53,488 nucleotides of DNA from Bacillus sp. SA1-12 (GTDB lineage Bacteria > Bacillota > Bacilli > Bacillales > Bacillaceae): NCBI RefSeq assembly GCF_000981385.1, contig NZ_LATZ01000025.1:1-53488 (forward strand), in the 5' to 3' direction. Below the pieces are notes generated by a model, which saw only the letters and a program-made list of their open reading frames with translations, searched no databases and was not told the origin of the DNA. Made by a program: the position numbers and the translations under genes. Shown here in pieces: positions 40,639-50,224 of the stretch; the stretch's first letter is position 1, and each line of letters opens with the position of its first letter.

Positions 40639-42231
40639 ATGAAGGTTGCGGATGCTTTACATATTGGTGAACTCTCAACTGGTACAGTTATTGCTGGTAA
40701 AAAGGGACTTACACGGGAGATTGCTTCGATTGAGGTCATGGAGGTTCCTGAAGTAGGAAGCTGGGTAACTGAAGGAATTCTAATGATGACTACCTTTTAT
40801 TCAGTTAAAGACGATTTAAAAAAGCAATGTGAGATATTAAAAACACTTATAGAAAAAAATGCTTCAGGGATGGTTGTAAAATTAGGGAGATTTGTTGATC
40901 AGCTTCCAAAAGAAATGATTGAGCTAGCAGAAGTCCATTCATTTCCTATCATTTCAATCCCTACTAATGTCTCTTACATTAATATATTAACTCCTTTATA
41001 TGAAAAGCTTTATGAAGAAAGGAAAAAAGTAGCACAGGACTCATTAAACCCTTTTCATGCCTTTATAAAAGAGGAGTATGCTACAGTTTCCGATGCAATT
41101 GAAAGCTTATCGAAGATTGTAGACTCTCAAGTTTATATAGAGGATTGTGAGGGGCGGTTGCTATATAGTACGGAGAAAATTTCATCAGATGGCTGGCGAA
41201 ATTCTAAGTTGTTATTGTCTAAGCCTATACATCCTAGATATAGGGAGGTAACAAATGAATGGCGTACAGAATTTCAACACAGTAATCATAAACGAGTAAA
41301 ATTTTCAGATAAAAGAAATCGGTTGATCATTCCTCTTGTATCTAAGAATAAAATATTTGCTTTTGTCCATCTTCCTTATAAAAACCAGTCTAAGTTTAAT
41401 GAGATCGAAACTCAGAATGTAGACAATTTGATTCGTAAACTTTCCGAAACAGTAATGAGTGAGCAGTTAGAATTACAAAAGGAAAGGATTAAGGATATAG
41501 ATGCTTTAGAATTCCTCTTGGATGATCACAATTACGTTAAGACGAATGCTTCTTTTACGCTATTGTTTTTTTCAAGGGAAAACCTTGAATCTCCGATCTT
41601 TCAACAGGCAACTTTAATGGAAGGTAACGTTTTAATTCGAAAAAAAATAAAAGAGTTTTTAAAGGGCATCCCGTTTGAACAAAATATCGTATTTGAGAAG
41701 TACAATCATTTTTTTGCTTTAGTTCAAAATTCATTAACTGATAATCAAACCATTTTAGCACAATTTACAAATGCGTATCAAACAGCTATGATACACTCTT
41801 CTATTGAAGATATGCATGTTTCAATTAGTTCGCCATTTAATGATTTAAATGACTTTGACGAGAAAATAAAAGCAACCATGAAAATTATGGAGATAGGTCT
41901 TAAAGTTCGACGTGACGAAAAGATTTATTCGTATGATAAACTAGGAATTTATGAAATTCTTATCAAATTAAGTGGAGATCCATTTGCTGTGAAGTATGCA
42001 GAAGAAGTTTTGTTGCCGCTTGCTAGTAATGATGGACAGTTGTTAGAAACGCTCATCTTGTTTTTAAATGAAAATGGTAATGTATCACGAACCGCTGAAA
42101 AGTTATTTATTCACCGAAGAACAATGACATACCGTCTTCAAAAAATAAAAGAACTGATAAATATGGAGCTAGATGATCCAGAAAATCTTTTTATTCTACG
42201 TTTTTGTTTAAAAATGAAAGAGCTAACATAA
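40639..42231 (+). CDS. PucR-family transcriptional regulator
   Basis: A 530-residue PucR/CdaR-type regulator. The N-terminal PucR sensor domain (MKVADALHIGELSTGTVIAG, about 1-125) is followed by a middle GGDEF-like region and a C-terminal helix-turn-helix (LNENGNVSRTAEKLFIHRRTMTYRLQKI, about 475-505). Members activate purine, GABA or amino acid use genes. It stands directly before a large catabolic cluster on the same strand and is the obvious regulator. GAAAGGGGAAG precedes ATG; a good terminator follows. Confidence 0.9.
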   Translation: MKVADALHIGELSTGTVIAGKKGLTREIASIEVMEVPEVGSWVTEGILMMTTFYSVKDDLKKQCEILKTLIEKNASGMVVKLGRFVDQLPKEMIELAEVHSFPIISIPTNVSYINILTPLYEKLYEERKKVAQDSLNPFHAFIKEEYATVSDAIESLSKIVDSQVYIEDCEGRLLYSTEKISSDGWRNSKLLLSKPIHPRYREVTNEWRTEFQHSNHKRVKFSDKRNRLIIPLVSKNKIFAFVHLPYKNQSKFNEIETQNVDNLIRKLSETVMSEQLELQKERIKDIDALEFLLDDHNYVKTNASFTLLFFSRENLESPIFQQATLMEGNVLIRKKIKEFLKGIPFEQNIVFEKYNHFFALVQNSLTDNQTILAQFTNAYQTAMIHSSIEDMHVSISSPFNDLNDFDEKIKATMKIMEIGLKVRRDEKIYSYDKLGIYEILIKLSGDPFAVKYAEEVLLPLASNDGQLLETLILFLNENGNVSRTAEKLFIHRRTMTYRLQKIKELINMELDDPENLFILRFCLKMKELT

Positions 42232-42233
42232 CG

Positions 42234-42261
42234 AAAAGACGGAATCCAACCGTCTTTTTTT
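42234..42261 (+). terminator. Terminator of pucR
   Basis: AAAAGACGG (42234-42242) pairs with CCGTCTTTT (42250-42258), followed by more T. It separates pucR from the catabolic operon. Confidence 0.85.
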
Positions 42262-42473
42262 AGTGGACTAAATTATTTAGGTAAAGGATTAATGAATTGA
42301 AATTATGTTGATTGGGTCAGTATGGGAATAAATAAGTGGTAATCATTAGGATTCCACTTATTTAATAAAAAAGAGTGTAAATAGTGAGAAAAGACGGAGC
42401 AAAATGTTTTCCCACTTTATACATACTACATAATAGTTTTAATTTTTATAATATTCAAAAAGGAGGGGTAATT

Positions 42474-43115
42474 ATGCTAGGAATTATACGTGTCTTAACA
42501 ACTGAAGATGAAAATATACTGCAGGAACACGGTAGGAAAATGCATGAGTATGCAGAGATCTCCTCGGTATCACACTGTATACCGGATCAACCTAATGGAA
42601 TATATGATTATTTATCTGAAAAAGAAGCTATTCCAAAAATCGTCAAGCTAGCGAAATGGATGGAAGGAGAATTAAATGTTAAAGCGCTTACAATTAGTTG
42701 TGCTGCAGATCCTGCTATAGAAGAATGCAGAGCTGCTGTCAATATTCCAGTACTGGGGGCAGGAAGCTGCGGTGCCCACACAGCTTGTATGGTTGGAAGC
42801 CGAGTAGGAGTCATTGGAATTACTGGAGAGCCACCTAGCCAGATTATAAAGGAGTTAGGTGAACGTTATCATTCATATATTTTTTCTGAAAAGTTAAGAA
42901 AGACGACGGACTTATTTGAAAAAGGGGCAAAAGGAGAATTATTAAATGCAGCAAAGGAATTAATTCATTCTGGTGCTGATGTTATTTTATTTGCATGTAC
43001 TGGATTTTCAACCATTCGTTTAAAAGATTATTTTATTCAACATGTAACTGTACCAGTAGTTGACCTAGTTGAAGCGCAGGCAATTGCTTATCAATTAATT
43101 AGAAAGGAGGACTAG
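42474..43115 (+). CDS. Asp/Glu/hydantoin racemase-family protein
   Basis: A 213-residue protein of the aspartate/glutamate/hydantoin racemase superfamily. Two catalytic-cysteine regions can be seen: ALTISCAADPAIEEC in the N-terminal half and VILFACTGFSTI in the C-terminal half. The family equilibrates stereoisomers of amino acids or hydantoins. The start is ATG 42474 after AGGAGGGG; a longer frame from 42384 is rejected. First gene of the cluster; the transporter gene follows by two bases. Substrate unknown. Confidence 0.83.
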   Translation: MLGIIRVLTTEDENILQEHGRKMHEYAEISSVSHCIPDQPNGIYDYLSEKEAIPKIVKLAKWMEGELNVKALTISCAADPAIEECRAAVNIPVLGAGSCGAHTACMVGSRVGVIGITGEPPSQIIKELGERYHSYIFSEKLRKTTDLFEKGAKGELLNAAKELIHSGADVILFACTGFSTIRLKDYFIQHVTVPVVDLVEAQAIAYQLIRKED

Positions 43116-43117
43116 CA

Positions 43118-44680
43118 ATGAATCAAAAAACCTTTGATATTTCGTTTATTCTATTTTCCATTATTATTGCAATATTTGGTGCAATTGTAGGTATGCAGCT
43201 TATTACAACTCTCGGGATTACACCAAACACATCAATCATAGGAGCATTAATCGCGATGTTGATTGCACGTATTCCGATGCAAATGTTCTATAAATACAAG
43301 TTGCTGGATAATCAGAACTTAGTTCAAACAACGATTTCCGCTGCCACGTTTGGAGCAGCAAATAGTTTATTAATCCCGATTGGGTTACCGTACGTCCTAG
43401 GGATGCCTGAGTTAATCATTCCAATGTTAATTGGTGCAGGGATTGCTTTATTTATTGATGGATTCATTCTTTATAAGGTATTTGACTCAAAGCTATTTGG
43501 TTCGAATGAGGCTTGGCCTCCAGGTATTGCGACAGCTGAAGCTCTTAAAGCTGGTGATGAAGGTGGGCAAAAAGCGAAATACCTTGGTTTAGGTATTTTT
43601 GGTGGACTTATAGGTTCCCACTTTGGTATTTCAATGTCAGCTTTTGGGGTTGCCTTCATTGGGAATATTTGGGCTCTTTTAATGTTTGGATTAGGTTTGT
43701 TATTAACAGGTTACTCCGGTCAATTGTTCGGTGTGGATCTAAATGCATATTACATCCCACACGGAATGATGATTGGCGGTGGTGTTGTAGCATTGTTCCA
43801 GTTCATCTATACGTTTACTTCGTCTCGTCAGAAAATGAAAGCTGAAAAGGAAGCTGATCATGAATTTACACGTACAGAGGTTGATGTAAAAAAAGGATTT
43901 GGAATTGGTTTCTTGCTTTATATTGGAGGAGCAGTCCTGCTTGCTATAATGGGCGGGATCATTAGTGAAATGCCACTTTGGCAGGTTGCACTTTTTGTTT
44001 TATACGCTGCGGTGGCAGCCTTAGTTCACGAAGTCATTGTTGGAATTGCAGCCATGCATTCAGGTTGGTTTCCAGCGTTTGCCGTTACGCTAATCTGTCT
44101 TATCATCGGTATGCTTTTAGGGTTCCCGCCAGTAGCTCTAGCCTTATTAACAGGCTTTACTGCTGCAACAGGTCCTGCATTTGCCGATATGGGATATGAC
44201 TTGAAAACGGGTGTTCTTATTCGTAGAAGTATTTCATCTGCAGAGGAGCTTTTTGCACGCAGACAGCAATTTAAAAGTGCAATGATTGGTTTTGGAGTTG
44301 CGTTCGTGATGGTAGCCATTTTTGCAGAGTCATTTTTCTCCCAGGACTTAGTTCCTCCAGTTGATCGAGTTTATGCTACGACCATTGAGAAGGGGATAAC
44401 AGGAAATGTTGGAATGTTATTGTTCTTATGGGCCATTCCAGGGGCACTTATCCAGTTAATCGGGGGTTCAAAAAGACAAATGGGAATTATGCTTGCAACA
44501 GGATTGTTAATTACAAATCCGCTTGCAGGTTGGGCAGTTATAATTGGGATTTTGATCAGAGTTATCATTCTAAAAGTTCGTGGCCCAGAAGCTGAAAATG
44601 CGATGTTTACTACAGCAGCAGGATTTATTGCAGGAGATGCATTATATAGCTTCTTTACATCTATGTGGAAAGCACGATGA
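43118..44680 (+). CDS. OPT-family oligopeptide transporter
   Basis: A 520-residue membrane protein with about 14 hydrophobic segments of the OPT (oligopeptide/YSL) family. Marks: NEAWPPGIATAEALKAGDEGG (the conserved WPPG...A motif), GLIGSHFGISMSAFG, IPHGMMIGGGVVALFQ, and GFTAATGPAFADMGYDL. These carriers import small peptides or metal chelates with protons. The gene directly follows the racemase, with AGAAAGGAGG near its start, so it probably imports the substrate of the cluster. Confidence 0.88.
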   Translation: MNQKTFDISFILFSIIIAIFGAIVGMQLITTLGITPNTSIIGALIAMLIARIPMQMFYKYKLLDNQNLVQTTISAATFGAANSLLIPIGLPYVLGMPELIIPMLIGAGIALFIDGFILYKVFDSKLFGSNEAWPPGIATAEALKAGDEGGQKAKYLGLGIFGGLIGSHFGISMSAFGVAFIGNIWALLMFGLGLLLTGYSGQLFGVDLNAYYIPHGMMIGGGVVALFQFIYTFTSSRQKMKAEKEADHEFTRTEVDVKKGFGIGFLLYIGGAVLLAIMGGIISEMPLWQVALFVLYAAVAALVHEVIVGIAAMHSGWFPAFAVTLICLIIGMLLGFPPVALALLTGFTAATGPAFADMGYDLKTGVLIRRSISSAEELFARRQQFKSAMIGFGVAFVMVAIFAESFFSQDLVPPVDRVYATTIEKGITGNVGMLLFLWAIPGALIQLIGGSKRQMGIMLATGLLITNPLAGWAVIIGILIRVIILKVRGPEAENAMFTTAAGFIAGDALYSFFTSMWKAR

Positions 44681-44692
44681 TGAGGTGATGAT

Positions 44693-45742
44693 ATGACGAA
44701 AAAAATATTGACAAAAGAAGACGCATTTAAAGCTGTATATGGCGGCTGCATTTTAGGAGGCGGTGGCGGAGGCTGGATTCATGACGGCCTTCAAAAAACA
44801 GAATCTGCTTTTAAAGTCGGTTCTCCTACTCTTATTACAGTTGACGAATTGAAGGATGATGATTATGTCGTGTGTGTATCTCTTGTAGGTGCCCCTTCAG
44901 CAAAGGAACAATATGTGGATTCGTTGCAACTTATCGAAACAGTTCAACGGATGCAAAAAGAATTTCCGTATCCAATTAAAGCGATTATGACAAATGAAAA
45001 CGGGGCTTCTACAACAATAAACGGGTGGCTGCAAGCTGCAGGCACTGAACTTCCAGTTCTTGATGCACCTTGTAATGGTAGAGCACACCCAACAGGATCC
45101 ATGGGTTCTTTAAATTTATCTGAAGTGGATAATTACACTTCACTTCAATCTTATTCCGGCGGTAAAGATGCCAAAAAAGTAGAGGGTTTTGTCTCGGCCA
45201 CCCTTGATATTTCGTCCAATGTGGTTCGCTTTATGTCCGTTGAAGCTGGTGGCATGGTTGGTGTTTGCCGAAATCCAGTGACATTGGGTTATGTCAAAGA
45301 AAATGCTGCAGTTGGCGGCATTACACAAGCGATAGAGCTTGGCGAAGTCTTTCTTTCAGAACCAGAGGGACCAGGACGAATCGAAGCTGTCGCATCGTTC
45401 TTAAAGGGCCGGGTTATTCATTCTGGAAGAGTTAGTCATTTTGAAATGAATCAAACAGGTGGATTTGATGTTGGATTTGTGAAGATTGATGATTTAGAGC
45501 TTACCTTTTGGAATGAATATATGACAGCTGAAATGAATGGTGAGCGTAAAGGAACATTCCCAGATCTCATAATGACGTTTGATGCAAACACTGGACTTCC
45601 TCTAGTAAGTGCAGAAATGAATGAAGGACAAAGTATCGCCGTTCTTTCAGTACCGAAGGAAAACTTAAAATTAAGTTCGACGATGTTTAATAAAAAGTTA
45701 TTAAAAGCAGTAGAACCAATTATTCAAAAAAAGATTATGTAA
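44693..45742 (+). CDS. DUF917 family protein
   Basis: A 349-residue member of DUF917, which is found next to hydantoinases and racemases but has no proven reaction. Marks are the glycine run in GCILGGGGGGWIHDGL and DAPCNGRAHPTGSMGSLNL. In other bacteria DUF917 proteins pair with the hydantoinase/oxoprolinase superfamily; no such enzyme is visible here, so it may act alone. Coupled by a 12-base gap to the OPT gene, with GAGGTGATG upstream of ATG. Confidence 0.85.
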   Translation: MTKKILTKEDAFKAVYGGCILGGGGGGWIHDGLQKTESAFKVGSPTLITVDELKDDDYVVCVSLVGAPSAKEQYVDSLQLIETVQRMQKEFPYPIKAIMTNENGASTTINGWLQAAGTELPVLDAPCNGRAHPTGSMGSLNLSEVDNYTSLQSYSGGKDAKKVEGFVSATLDISSNVVRFMSVEAGGMVGVCRNPVTLGYVKENAAVGGITQAIELGEVFLSEPEGPGRIEAVASFLKGRVIHSGRVSHFEMNQTGGFDVGFVKIDDLELTFWNEYMTAEMNGERKGTFPDLIMTFDANTGLPLVSAEMNEGQSIAVLSVPKENLKLSSTMFNKKLLKAVEPIIQKKIM

Positions 45743-45758
45743 AGGAGAGTATTTAATC

Positions 45759-46700
45759 ATGTCATTGAAATATACGTTTGAAGTAATGGAGCTCCTAGAT
45801 GATCCTAAGGCAAATGGAAAGATGGTAACGGATCTTTTTACAGAATTATCTTATGTAGAGGCGTCTTATCAAACCGTACAAGGTGATCGTGGGTCAACAG
45901 ATTTCGTGAAAATTGTTGTAAAGGGAACAGAAGGAAAACTAGCAGGCGGCAATGCACCTTCTTTAGGAATTGTTGGACGATTAGGCGGACTTGGAGCAAG
46001 ACCTTCTCGAATTGGATTTGTTTCAGATGGGGATGGAGCTGCAGCTGCAGTTGCGACTGCTCTAAAGCTTGGGACGATGGCAGAAAAAGGTGACCGGTTA
46101 CCGGGTGATGTGTATATTACGACACATATCTGTCCGGATGCTCCAACAGAACCACATGAACCTGTTGATTTTATGGGATCACCTGTTGATATTCTTACGA
46201 TGAATCAACATGAAGTATTACCTGAGATGGAAGCTGTTCTATCAATCGATACAACGAAGGGAAACAAAGTTTTTAACCATCGTGGAATTGCCCTTTCACC
46301 AACAGTAAAAGAAGGGTATGTATTAAAATTCTGTGATGACTTGATTCGAATCATGGAAATGTCTACAGGAGATCTTCCTGTCACGTTTGCGGTAACAACA
46401 CAAGATATTACACCATATGGAAATGATGTATACCATATTAATAGTATTTTACAGCCAGCAGTTGCAACTGATGCCCCTGTTGTAGGCCTTGCAATTACAG
46501 CTAAAACAGCAGTACCTGGATGTGGAACAGGTGCAAGCCATGAGGTAGATGTAGCACAAGCTGTTCGCTTTAGCATCGAAGTTGCGAAAGAATTTACCAG
46601 AGGAAATATTCAATTCTATGATTCTGCGGAATTTGATCGTCTTGTAAGTTTATACGGTTCAATGAAGAAGCTGCAAACATTGGGAAGTGCCACATCATGA
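45759..46700 (+). CDS. DUF1177 family protein
   Basis: A 313-residue DUF1177 protein. The segment GSTDFVKIVVKG, then LGIVGRLGGLGARPSRIGFVSDGDGAAAAVATAL, then GDVYITTHICPDAPTEPHEPVDFMGSP is characteristic. D-G-D and the H-x-C/D residues in THICPDAPTEPH look like metal ligands, and in my view it resembles a deacylase/peptidase scaffold, but no activity is known. Its last four bases overlap the start of aroM. Confidence 0.83.
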   Translation: MSLKYTFEVMELLDDPKANGKMVTDLFTELSYVEASYQTVQGDRGSTDFVKIVVKGTEGKLAGGNAPSLGIVGRLGGLGARPSRIGFVSDGDGAAAAVATALKLGTMAEKGDRLPGDVYITTHICPDAPTEPHEPVDFMGSPVDILTMNQHEVLPEMEAVLSIDTTKGNKVFNHRGIALSPTVKEGYVLKFCDDLIRIMEMSTGDLPVTFAVTTQDITPYGNDVYHINSILQPAVATDAPVVGLAITAKTAVPGCGTGASHEVDVAQAVRFSIEVAKEFTRGNIQFYDSAEFDRLVSLYGSMKKLQTLGSATS

Positions 46701-47362
46701 TTCAAAAATCTGTTGGTGTTTTGACAATTGGCCAATCACCGCGGATAGATGTCACTCCTTCAATTCAACATATACTTGGGAACTCAGTTGATCTTGTTGA
46801 AGCTGGAGGACTCGATCGAATTGATGATGATAATATTCACACCATCACACCCGATAATGACGAAATAACGTATATTTCGAAATTAAGAAACGGTCAATCT
46901 ACTAAAATAGGAAAATCAAAACTATTGCCATTATTGCAAGAGGAATTAACTAGATTGGAAGATAAGGTCTCTGCCGTTATTATGCTTTGTACAGGGGATT
47001 TTCCAACAATTAATAGTAAAAAACCATTAATTTATCCCGATAAAATTTTAAGCCATACCGTACAAGCAATTTTAACAAAAGGAAAACTTGGGTTAATTGT
47101 TCCATTGGAAGAACAAAGATATACATTAACTCAAAAGTGGAAAAGCACTGGAATTGATCTTTGTGTAGAAGTTGCATCACCATATGAAGACAGTGATATA
47201 AAAGGGGCTGCTCGAAAGTTAAAAAAACAGGGAGCAGAACTAATTGTTCTTGATTGTATGGGATATAACGAAGCCCATAAAAAAGATGCTATGGAAGAAA
47301 GCAGCTTACCAGTTCTGCTTCCTCGCACCTTAACTGCCCGCATTGTTGCAGAATATGTTTAG
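46697..47362 (+). CDS. aroM: AroM family protein
   Basis: A 221-residue AroM protein: SVGVLTIGQSPRIDVTPSIQHIL near the start, AVIMLCTGDFP in the middle, and ELIVLDCMGYNEAHK near the end. Both cysteine-bearing segments resemble the Asp/Glu racemase fold. E. coli AroM lies beside aroL and has no proven role. In this cluster it follows DUF1177 by a stop-start overlap and is followed by an intrinsic terminator. Confidence 0.88.
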   Translation: MIQKSVGVLTIGQSPRIDVTPSIQHILGNSVDLVEAGGLDRIDDDNIHTITPDNDEITYISKLRNGQSTKIGKSKLLPLLQEELTRLEDKVSAVIMLCTGDFPTINSKKPLIYPDKILSHTVQAILTKGKLGLIVPLEEQRYTLTQKWKSTGIDLCVEVASPYEDSDIKGAARKLKKQGAELIVLDCMGYNEAHKKDAMEESSLPVLLPRTLTARIVAEYV

Positions 47363-47369
47363 TGGAATG

Positions 47370-47393
47370 GATCCGGTTTTCCGGATCTTTTTC
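47370..47393 (+). terminator. Intrinsic terminator within the cluster
   Basis: GATCCGG (47370-47376) pairs with CCGGATC (47381-47387) around TTTT and is followed by TTTTTC. It splits the five-gene block from the DMT/peptidase pair unless it is read through. Confidence 0.82.
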
Positions 47394-47412
47394 TTAAGGA
47401 GAAGGATGTAAA

Positions 47413-48294
47413 ATGCCTATTATTGCACTACTTATTTTAAGTCTTCTTTGGGGATCCACGTTTTATATTACAAAATTATTGCTCCCTGATTTTCATCCCG
47501 TTTCGATTGTATTTTATCGATGTTTATTTGGTATGGTGGCGTTATTTCCATTTTTCTTATGGAAAAAAACCAAAGATGATTTTCAAAAAGTTCCTATTCT
47601 TTTGCTTACAACTTTAATAAGTGCAGGAATTCCGTGGGTTTTTATGAGCTTTAGCTTAAGAGAGCTTGATACCACAATCGGTGGAGTGTTAAATGCATCT
47701 GGACCAATATTGGGAATGATTTTAAGTGTATTCATTTTAAAAACACCTGTTACGAAACAACAATTAATTAGTGTATTCATTGGTTTCATTGGAATATGCA
47801 CAACATTGATGGGGGGAATGAATGGATCTGGTCAATTCGAATTAGGACCTGCAGGACTGCTTTTAGTAGCTGTTTGTTTCTATTCTATGTCAGCTGTACT
47901 TTCCGCGAAATATTTGAATCATTGTTCGCTTTTTACTCTTTCATTTATGACAATGCTTGTAGGTTGCGTTTATTCTGGTATATTTATGATATTTATTGAA
48001 CCGAAAAGTTTTCAGTATTTTAATTCTTGGAAACCAATCTTTTTGTTTATTGTTTTAGGGATGATTAGCTCTGGGTTCGGGAACGTACTATATTATTATC
48101 TAGTTAAATCTTGCGGGGCTATTTTCGCTTTATTCGTTACTTATTTAATGCCAATCATGACGATCCTTTTAGGGGTACTGTTTCTAGATGAAAAGGTCAA
48201 TAAAGGTATGATTATTGGATTGTTATTTGTATTTACAAGTATTTATATTATGAATAAGAAAATGATGAAAAAAAGAAGGAGTGAATATGTATGA
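47413..48294 (+). CDS. EamA/DMT-family transporter
   Basis: A 293-residue protein with ten hydrophobic segments and two EamA repeats (about 1-130 and 145-285), as in drug/metabolite exporters. It starts ALLILSLLWGSTFYITKLL and has YCALFAL-like half-repeats further on. AAGGAGAAGG precedes ATG 47413. The next gene overlaps by four bases. It may export a product of the peptidase or of the cluster; substrate unknown. Confidence 0.85.
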   Translation: MPIIALLILSLLWGSTFYITKLLLPDFHPVSIVFYRCLFGMVALFPFFLWKKTKDDFQKVPILLLTTLISAGIPWVFMSFSLRELDTTIGGVLNASGPILGMILSVFILKTPVTKQQLISVFIGFIGICTTLMGGMNGSGQFELGPAGLLLVAVCFYSMSAVLSAKYLNHCSLFTLSFMTMLVGCVYSGIFMIFIEPKSFQYFNSWKPIFLFIVLGMISSGFGNVLYYYLVKSCGAIFALFVTYLMPIMTILLGVLFLDEKVNKGMIIGLLFVFTSIYIMNKKMMKKRRSEYV

Positions 48295-49211
48295 GTGAGT
48301 TTCATACAATAGTTGCAAATATTATGACGAACAATTTACATGTCTCTAAATCTAATTCAATTTTGGTGTTCACAGATAATAGTACTTCTTCGTTAGCTGA
48401 AAAATTTAGAGACGCTTTGATAGCAAACGGGTGGAGGGTTTCTTTTTTTGAAATGGAAGATAGAATGAAATCCGGTGAAGAACCACCCAATGAAGCTTCT
48501 GAAGAGATGCTAAAGCATGATGTTGTCTTTTGTTTAACGAAACATTCTTTAACCCATACAGCAGCAAGAAAGAATGCGAATCTCCACGGGGTAAGTGTTA
48601 TTACTATGCCAGGGATTACGGAAGATATGTTCTTACATGGTGCAATAAACGCTGATTATCAACGTGTAGAAAAAGAAACTTTGGAAATGGCTGAAAAGCT
48701 ATCTAAAGCTGAAAAACTAATGATTAAAACTGGAGAAAATATATTAGAAATACCGCTACAAGGGAGAGATGGTGTTCCAAGTACGGGAGTTTTCAAAGAA
48801 AAAGCTGCTTCGGGTAACTTACCTTCAGGTGAAGCCTATATTGCTCCTGTTGAAGGTGAAGCAGAAGGGAAAATTGAAATAAATGGTTCAATTGCTGGCA
48901 TTGGACGATTGGAAAAGCCAATCGTTTTATCAATCCAAAAAGGCAGACTTATCGAAGCTACAGGTGAAACAGGGGAGAAATTACTTACCTTGCTTGGAAA
49001 TGGAGATGGAAGATTACTTTGTGAATTAGGAATTGGAACAAACCATGCTGCAAGAGTAACCGGCAATATATTAGAAGATGAAAAAGCCTACAATACGATT
49101 CATGTAGCTTTTGGTTCTAACCATACGTTTGGAGGCACAATCAAAACAAATGTACATATTGACTGTGTGACTGTAAAACCAGAAATAGAATGGGTATTTT
49201 CTGAAAATTGA
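48291..49211 (+). CDS. M29-like aminopeptidase family protein
   Basis: A 306-residue protein related to the M29 aminopeptidase fold (also the scaffold of 2,5-dihydroxypyridine dioxygenase). The conserved core is GNLPSGEAYIAPVEGEAEGK, then ELGIGTNHAARVTGNILEDE, then HVAFGSNHTFGG and NVHIDCV, with E, H and D residues placed as in the metal site of M29. Whether it is a peptidase or an oxygenase cannot be told. It overlaps the DMT gene's stop (ATGA) and ends the cluster. Confidence 0.82.
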   Translation: MSEFHTIVANIMTNNLHVSKSNSILVFTDNSTSSLAEKFRDALIANGWRVSFFEMEDRMKSGEEPPNEASEEMLKHDVVFCLTKHSLTHTAARKNANLHGVSVITMPGITEDMFLHGAINADYQRVEKETLEMAEKLSKAEKLMIKTGENILEIPLQGRDGVPSTGVFKEKAASGNLPSGEAYIAPVEGEAEGKIEINGSIAGIGRLEKPIVLSIQKGRLIEATGETGEKLLTLLGNGDGRLLCELGIGTNHAARVTGNILEDEKAYNTIHVAFGSNHTFGGTIKTNVHIDCVTVKPEIEWVFSEN

Positions 49212-49494
49212 ATAACCAATACACCAGATGTGTATATCGGCTTAATAAAAATGTTTGAGGGAGAGTATTAAAAAACATCAGTGATGCTCTCCTCTATTGG
49301 AGAGAGGTATACAGCACGATAAGAAAACCAATGGGGCAACTTTGATGTGGCTGTTAGATAGTCCTAAAAACTGAGCTGTTGCTAGTGAAGTAATATAGTA
49401 CTGTACGCTTAGTTTTATAAGTCCCCGCTACCCAAAATTGCCATAACAAAACATTGACTGATGGTATAGCTGCTCCTTATATATAAGGATTCTT
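49212..49494. other. Intergenic region after the cluster
   Basis: No gene. An inverted repeat (GGAGAG...CTCTCC, about 49260-49295) may be the cluster's terminator, though without a proper T-run. Confidence 0.4.
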
Positions 49495-49532
49495 AAAAAG
49501 CTCTAGGGAAAAACAAATCCTTAGAGCTTTTT
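49495..49532 (-). terminator. Terminator of the HU gene
   Basis: AAAAAGCTCTA (49495-49505) pairs with TAGAGCTTTTT (about 49522-49532). Symmetrical, so it can act on both strands; it lies 10 bases after the HU stop. Confidence 0.85.
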
Positions 49533-49542
49533 AAAGGTGGAT

Positions 49543-49815
49543 TTATTTAACGGCTTCTTTTAGTTCTTTACCTGGTTTAAATGCTGGAACTTTAGAAGCA
49601 GGGATCTGAAGTTCCTCTCCTGTTTGTGGATTACGGCCTGTTCGAGCTGCACGTTCACGTACTTCAAAAGTTCCAAAACCGATTAACTGGATTTTCTCTT
49701 CCTTAGAAAGTGTATTAATGATGGTATCAATTAAAGCATCTACAGCCTTTGTAGTATCTTTCTTTGATAATTCTGTTTGAGAAGCGACAGCATTAATTAG
49801 TTCTGTTTTATTCAT
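49543..49815 (-). CDS. hup: HU-family DNA-binding protein
   Basis: A 90-residue HU protein that bends and packages DNA. It has [28 protein letters not shown] in the N-terminal helices and the beta-arm [44 protein letters not shown] at normal family length. Begins at ATG 49815, after GAGGTG; an upstream extension to 49833 is discarded. A paralogue of the main chromosomal HBsu is likely, since it stands alone in an accessory region. Confidence 0.95.
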   Translation of the reverse strand: MNKTELINAVASQTELSKKDTTKAVDALIDTIINTLSKEEKIQLIGFGTFEVRERAARTGRNPQTGEELQIPASKVPAFKPGKELKEAVK

Positions 49816-50224
49816 TTCCAAACACCTCTTCATTATTATTAGATTGTTAGATAGTATGTAGAGAGTGATAGCATATCATATCTAATAGAAGGTTTTCCAA
49901 TTTGACAGACTAATAAACATCCATTATTGAAGAATTAGTACTCTAAATTAGAGTAAGAAAGGAGTTATAAACAGTCCTGAGTAAACTTTCATAAATTGAC
50001 TACTGAAAGGACCATATTCTGCTTGAATTTTCATGTCGGCTGTATGACTATTACCACTAGTTACTTGATAAGTGGGTTGCAAATAACAAAGGATTTGAAT
50101 TATGGTTAATCTAAGATCAAAATACTTGAAGGTACTACTTACATTGAAAGTGAAGGTTCACCATTAGCTAAACATTTAAAGTAGCAATGTTATAGGTTGG
50201 TTAGGGTAGATTTGCAGTTGAGAT
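49816..50224. other. Intergenic region
   Basis: No intact gene. A short open stretch around 50110-50181 reads like the end of a lost protein (ILEGTTYIESEGSPLAKHLK) without a start or known family. Confidence 0.4.

Noticed and set aside
44026..44751. Long minus-strand frames over the OPT and DUF917 genes
   Set aside because: Shadow frames opposite strong coding sequence; low-complexity composition.
46205..46576. 123-codon minus-strand frame over DUF1177
   Set aside because: Antisense shadow of a conserved gene.
50110..50181. Possible C-terminal gene fragment
   Set aside because: About 24 codons with no start or recognisable family; too short to call.
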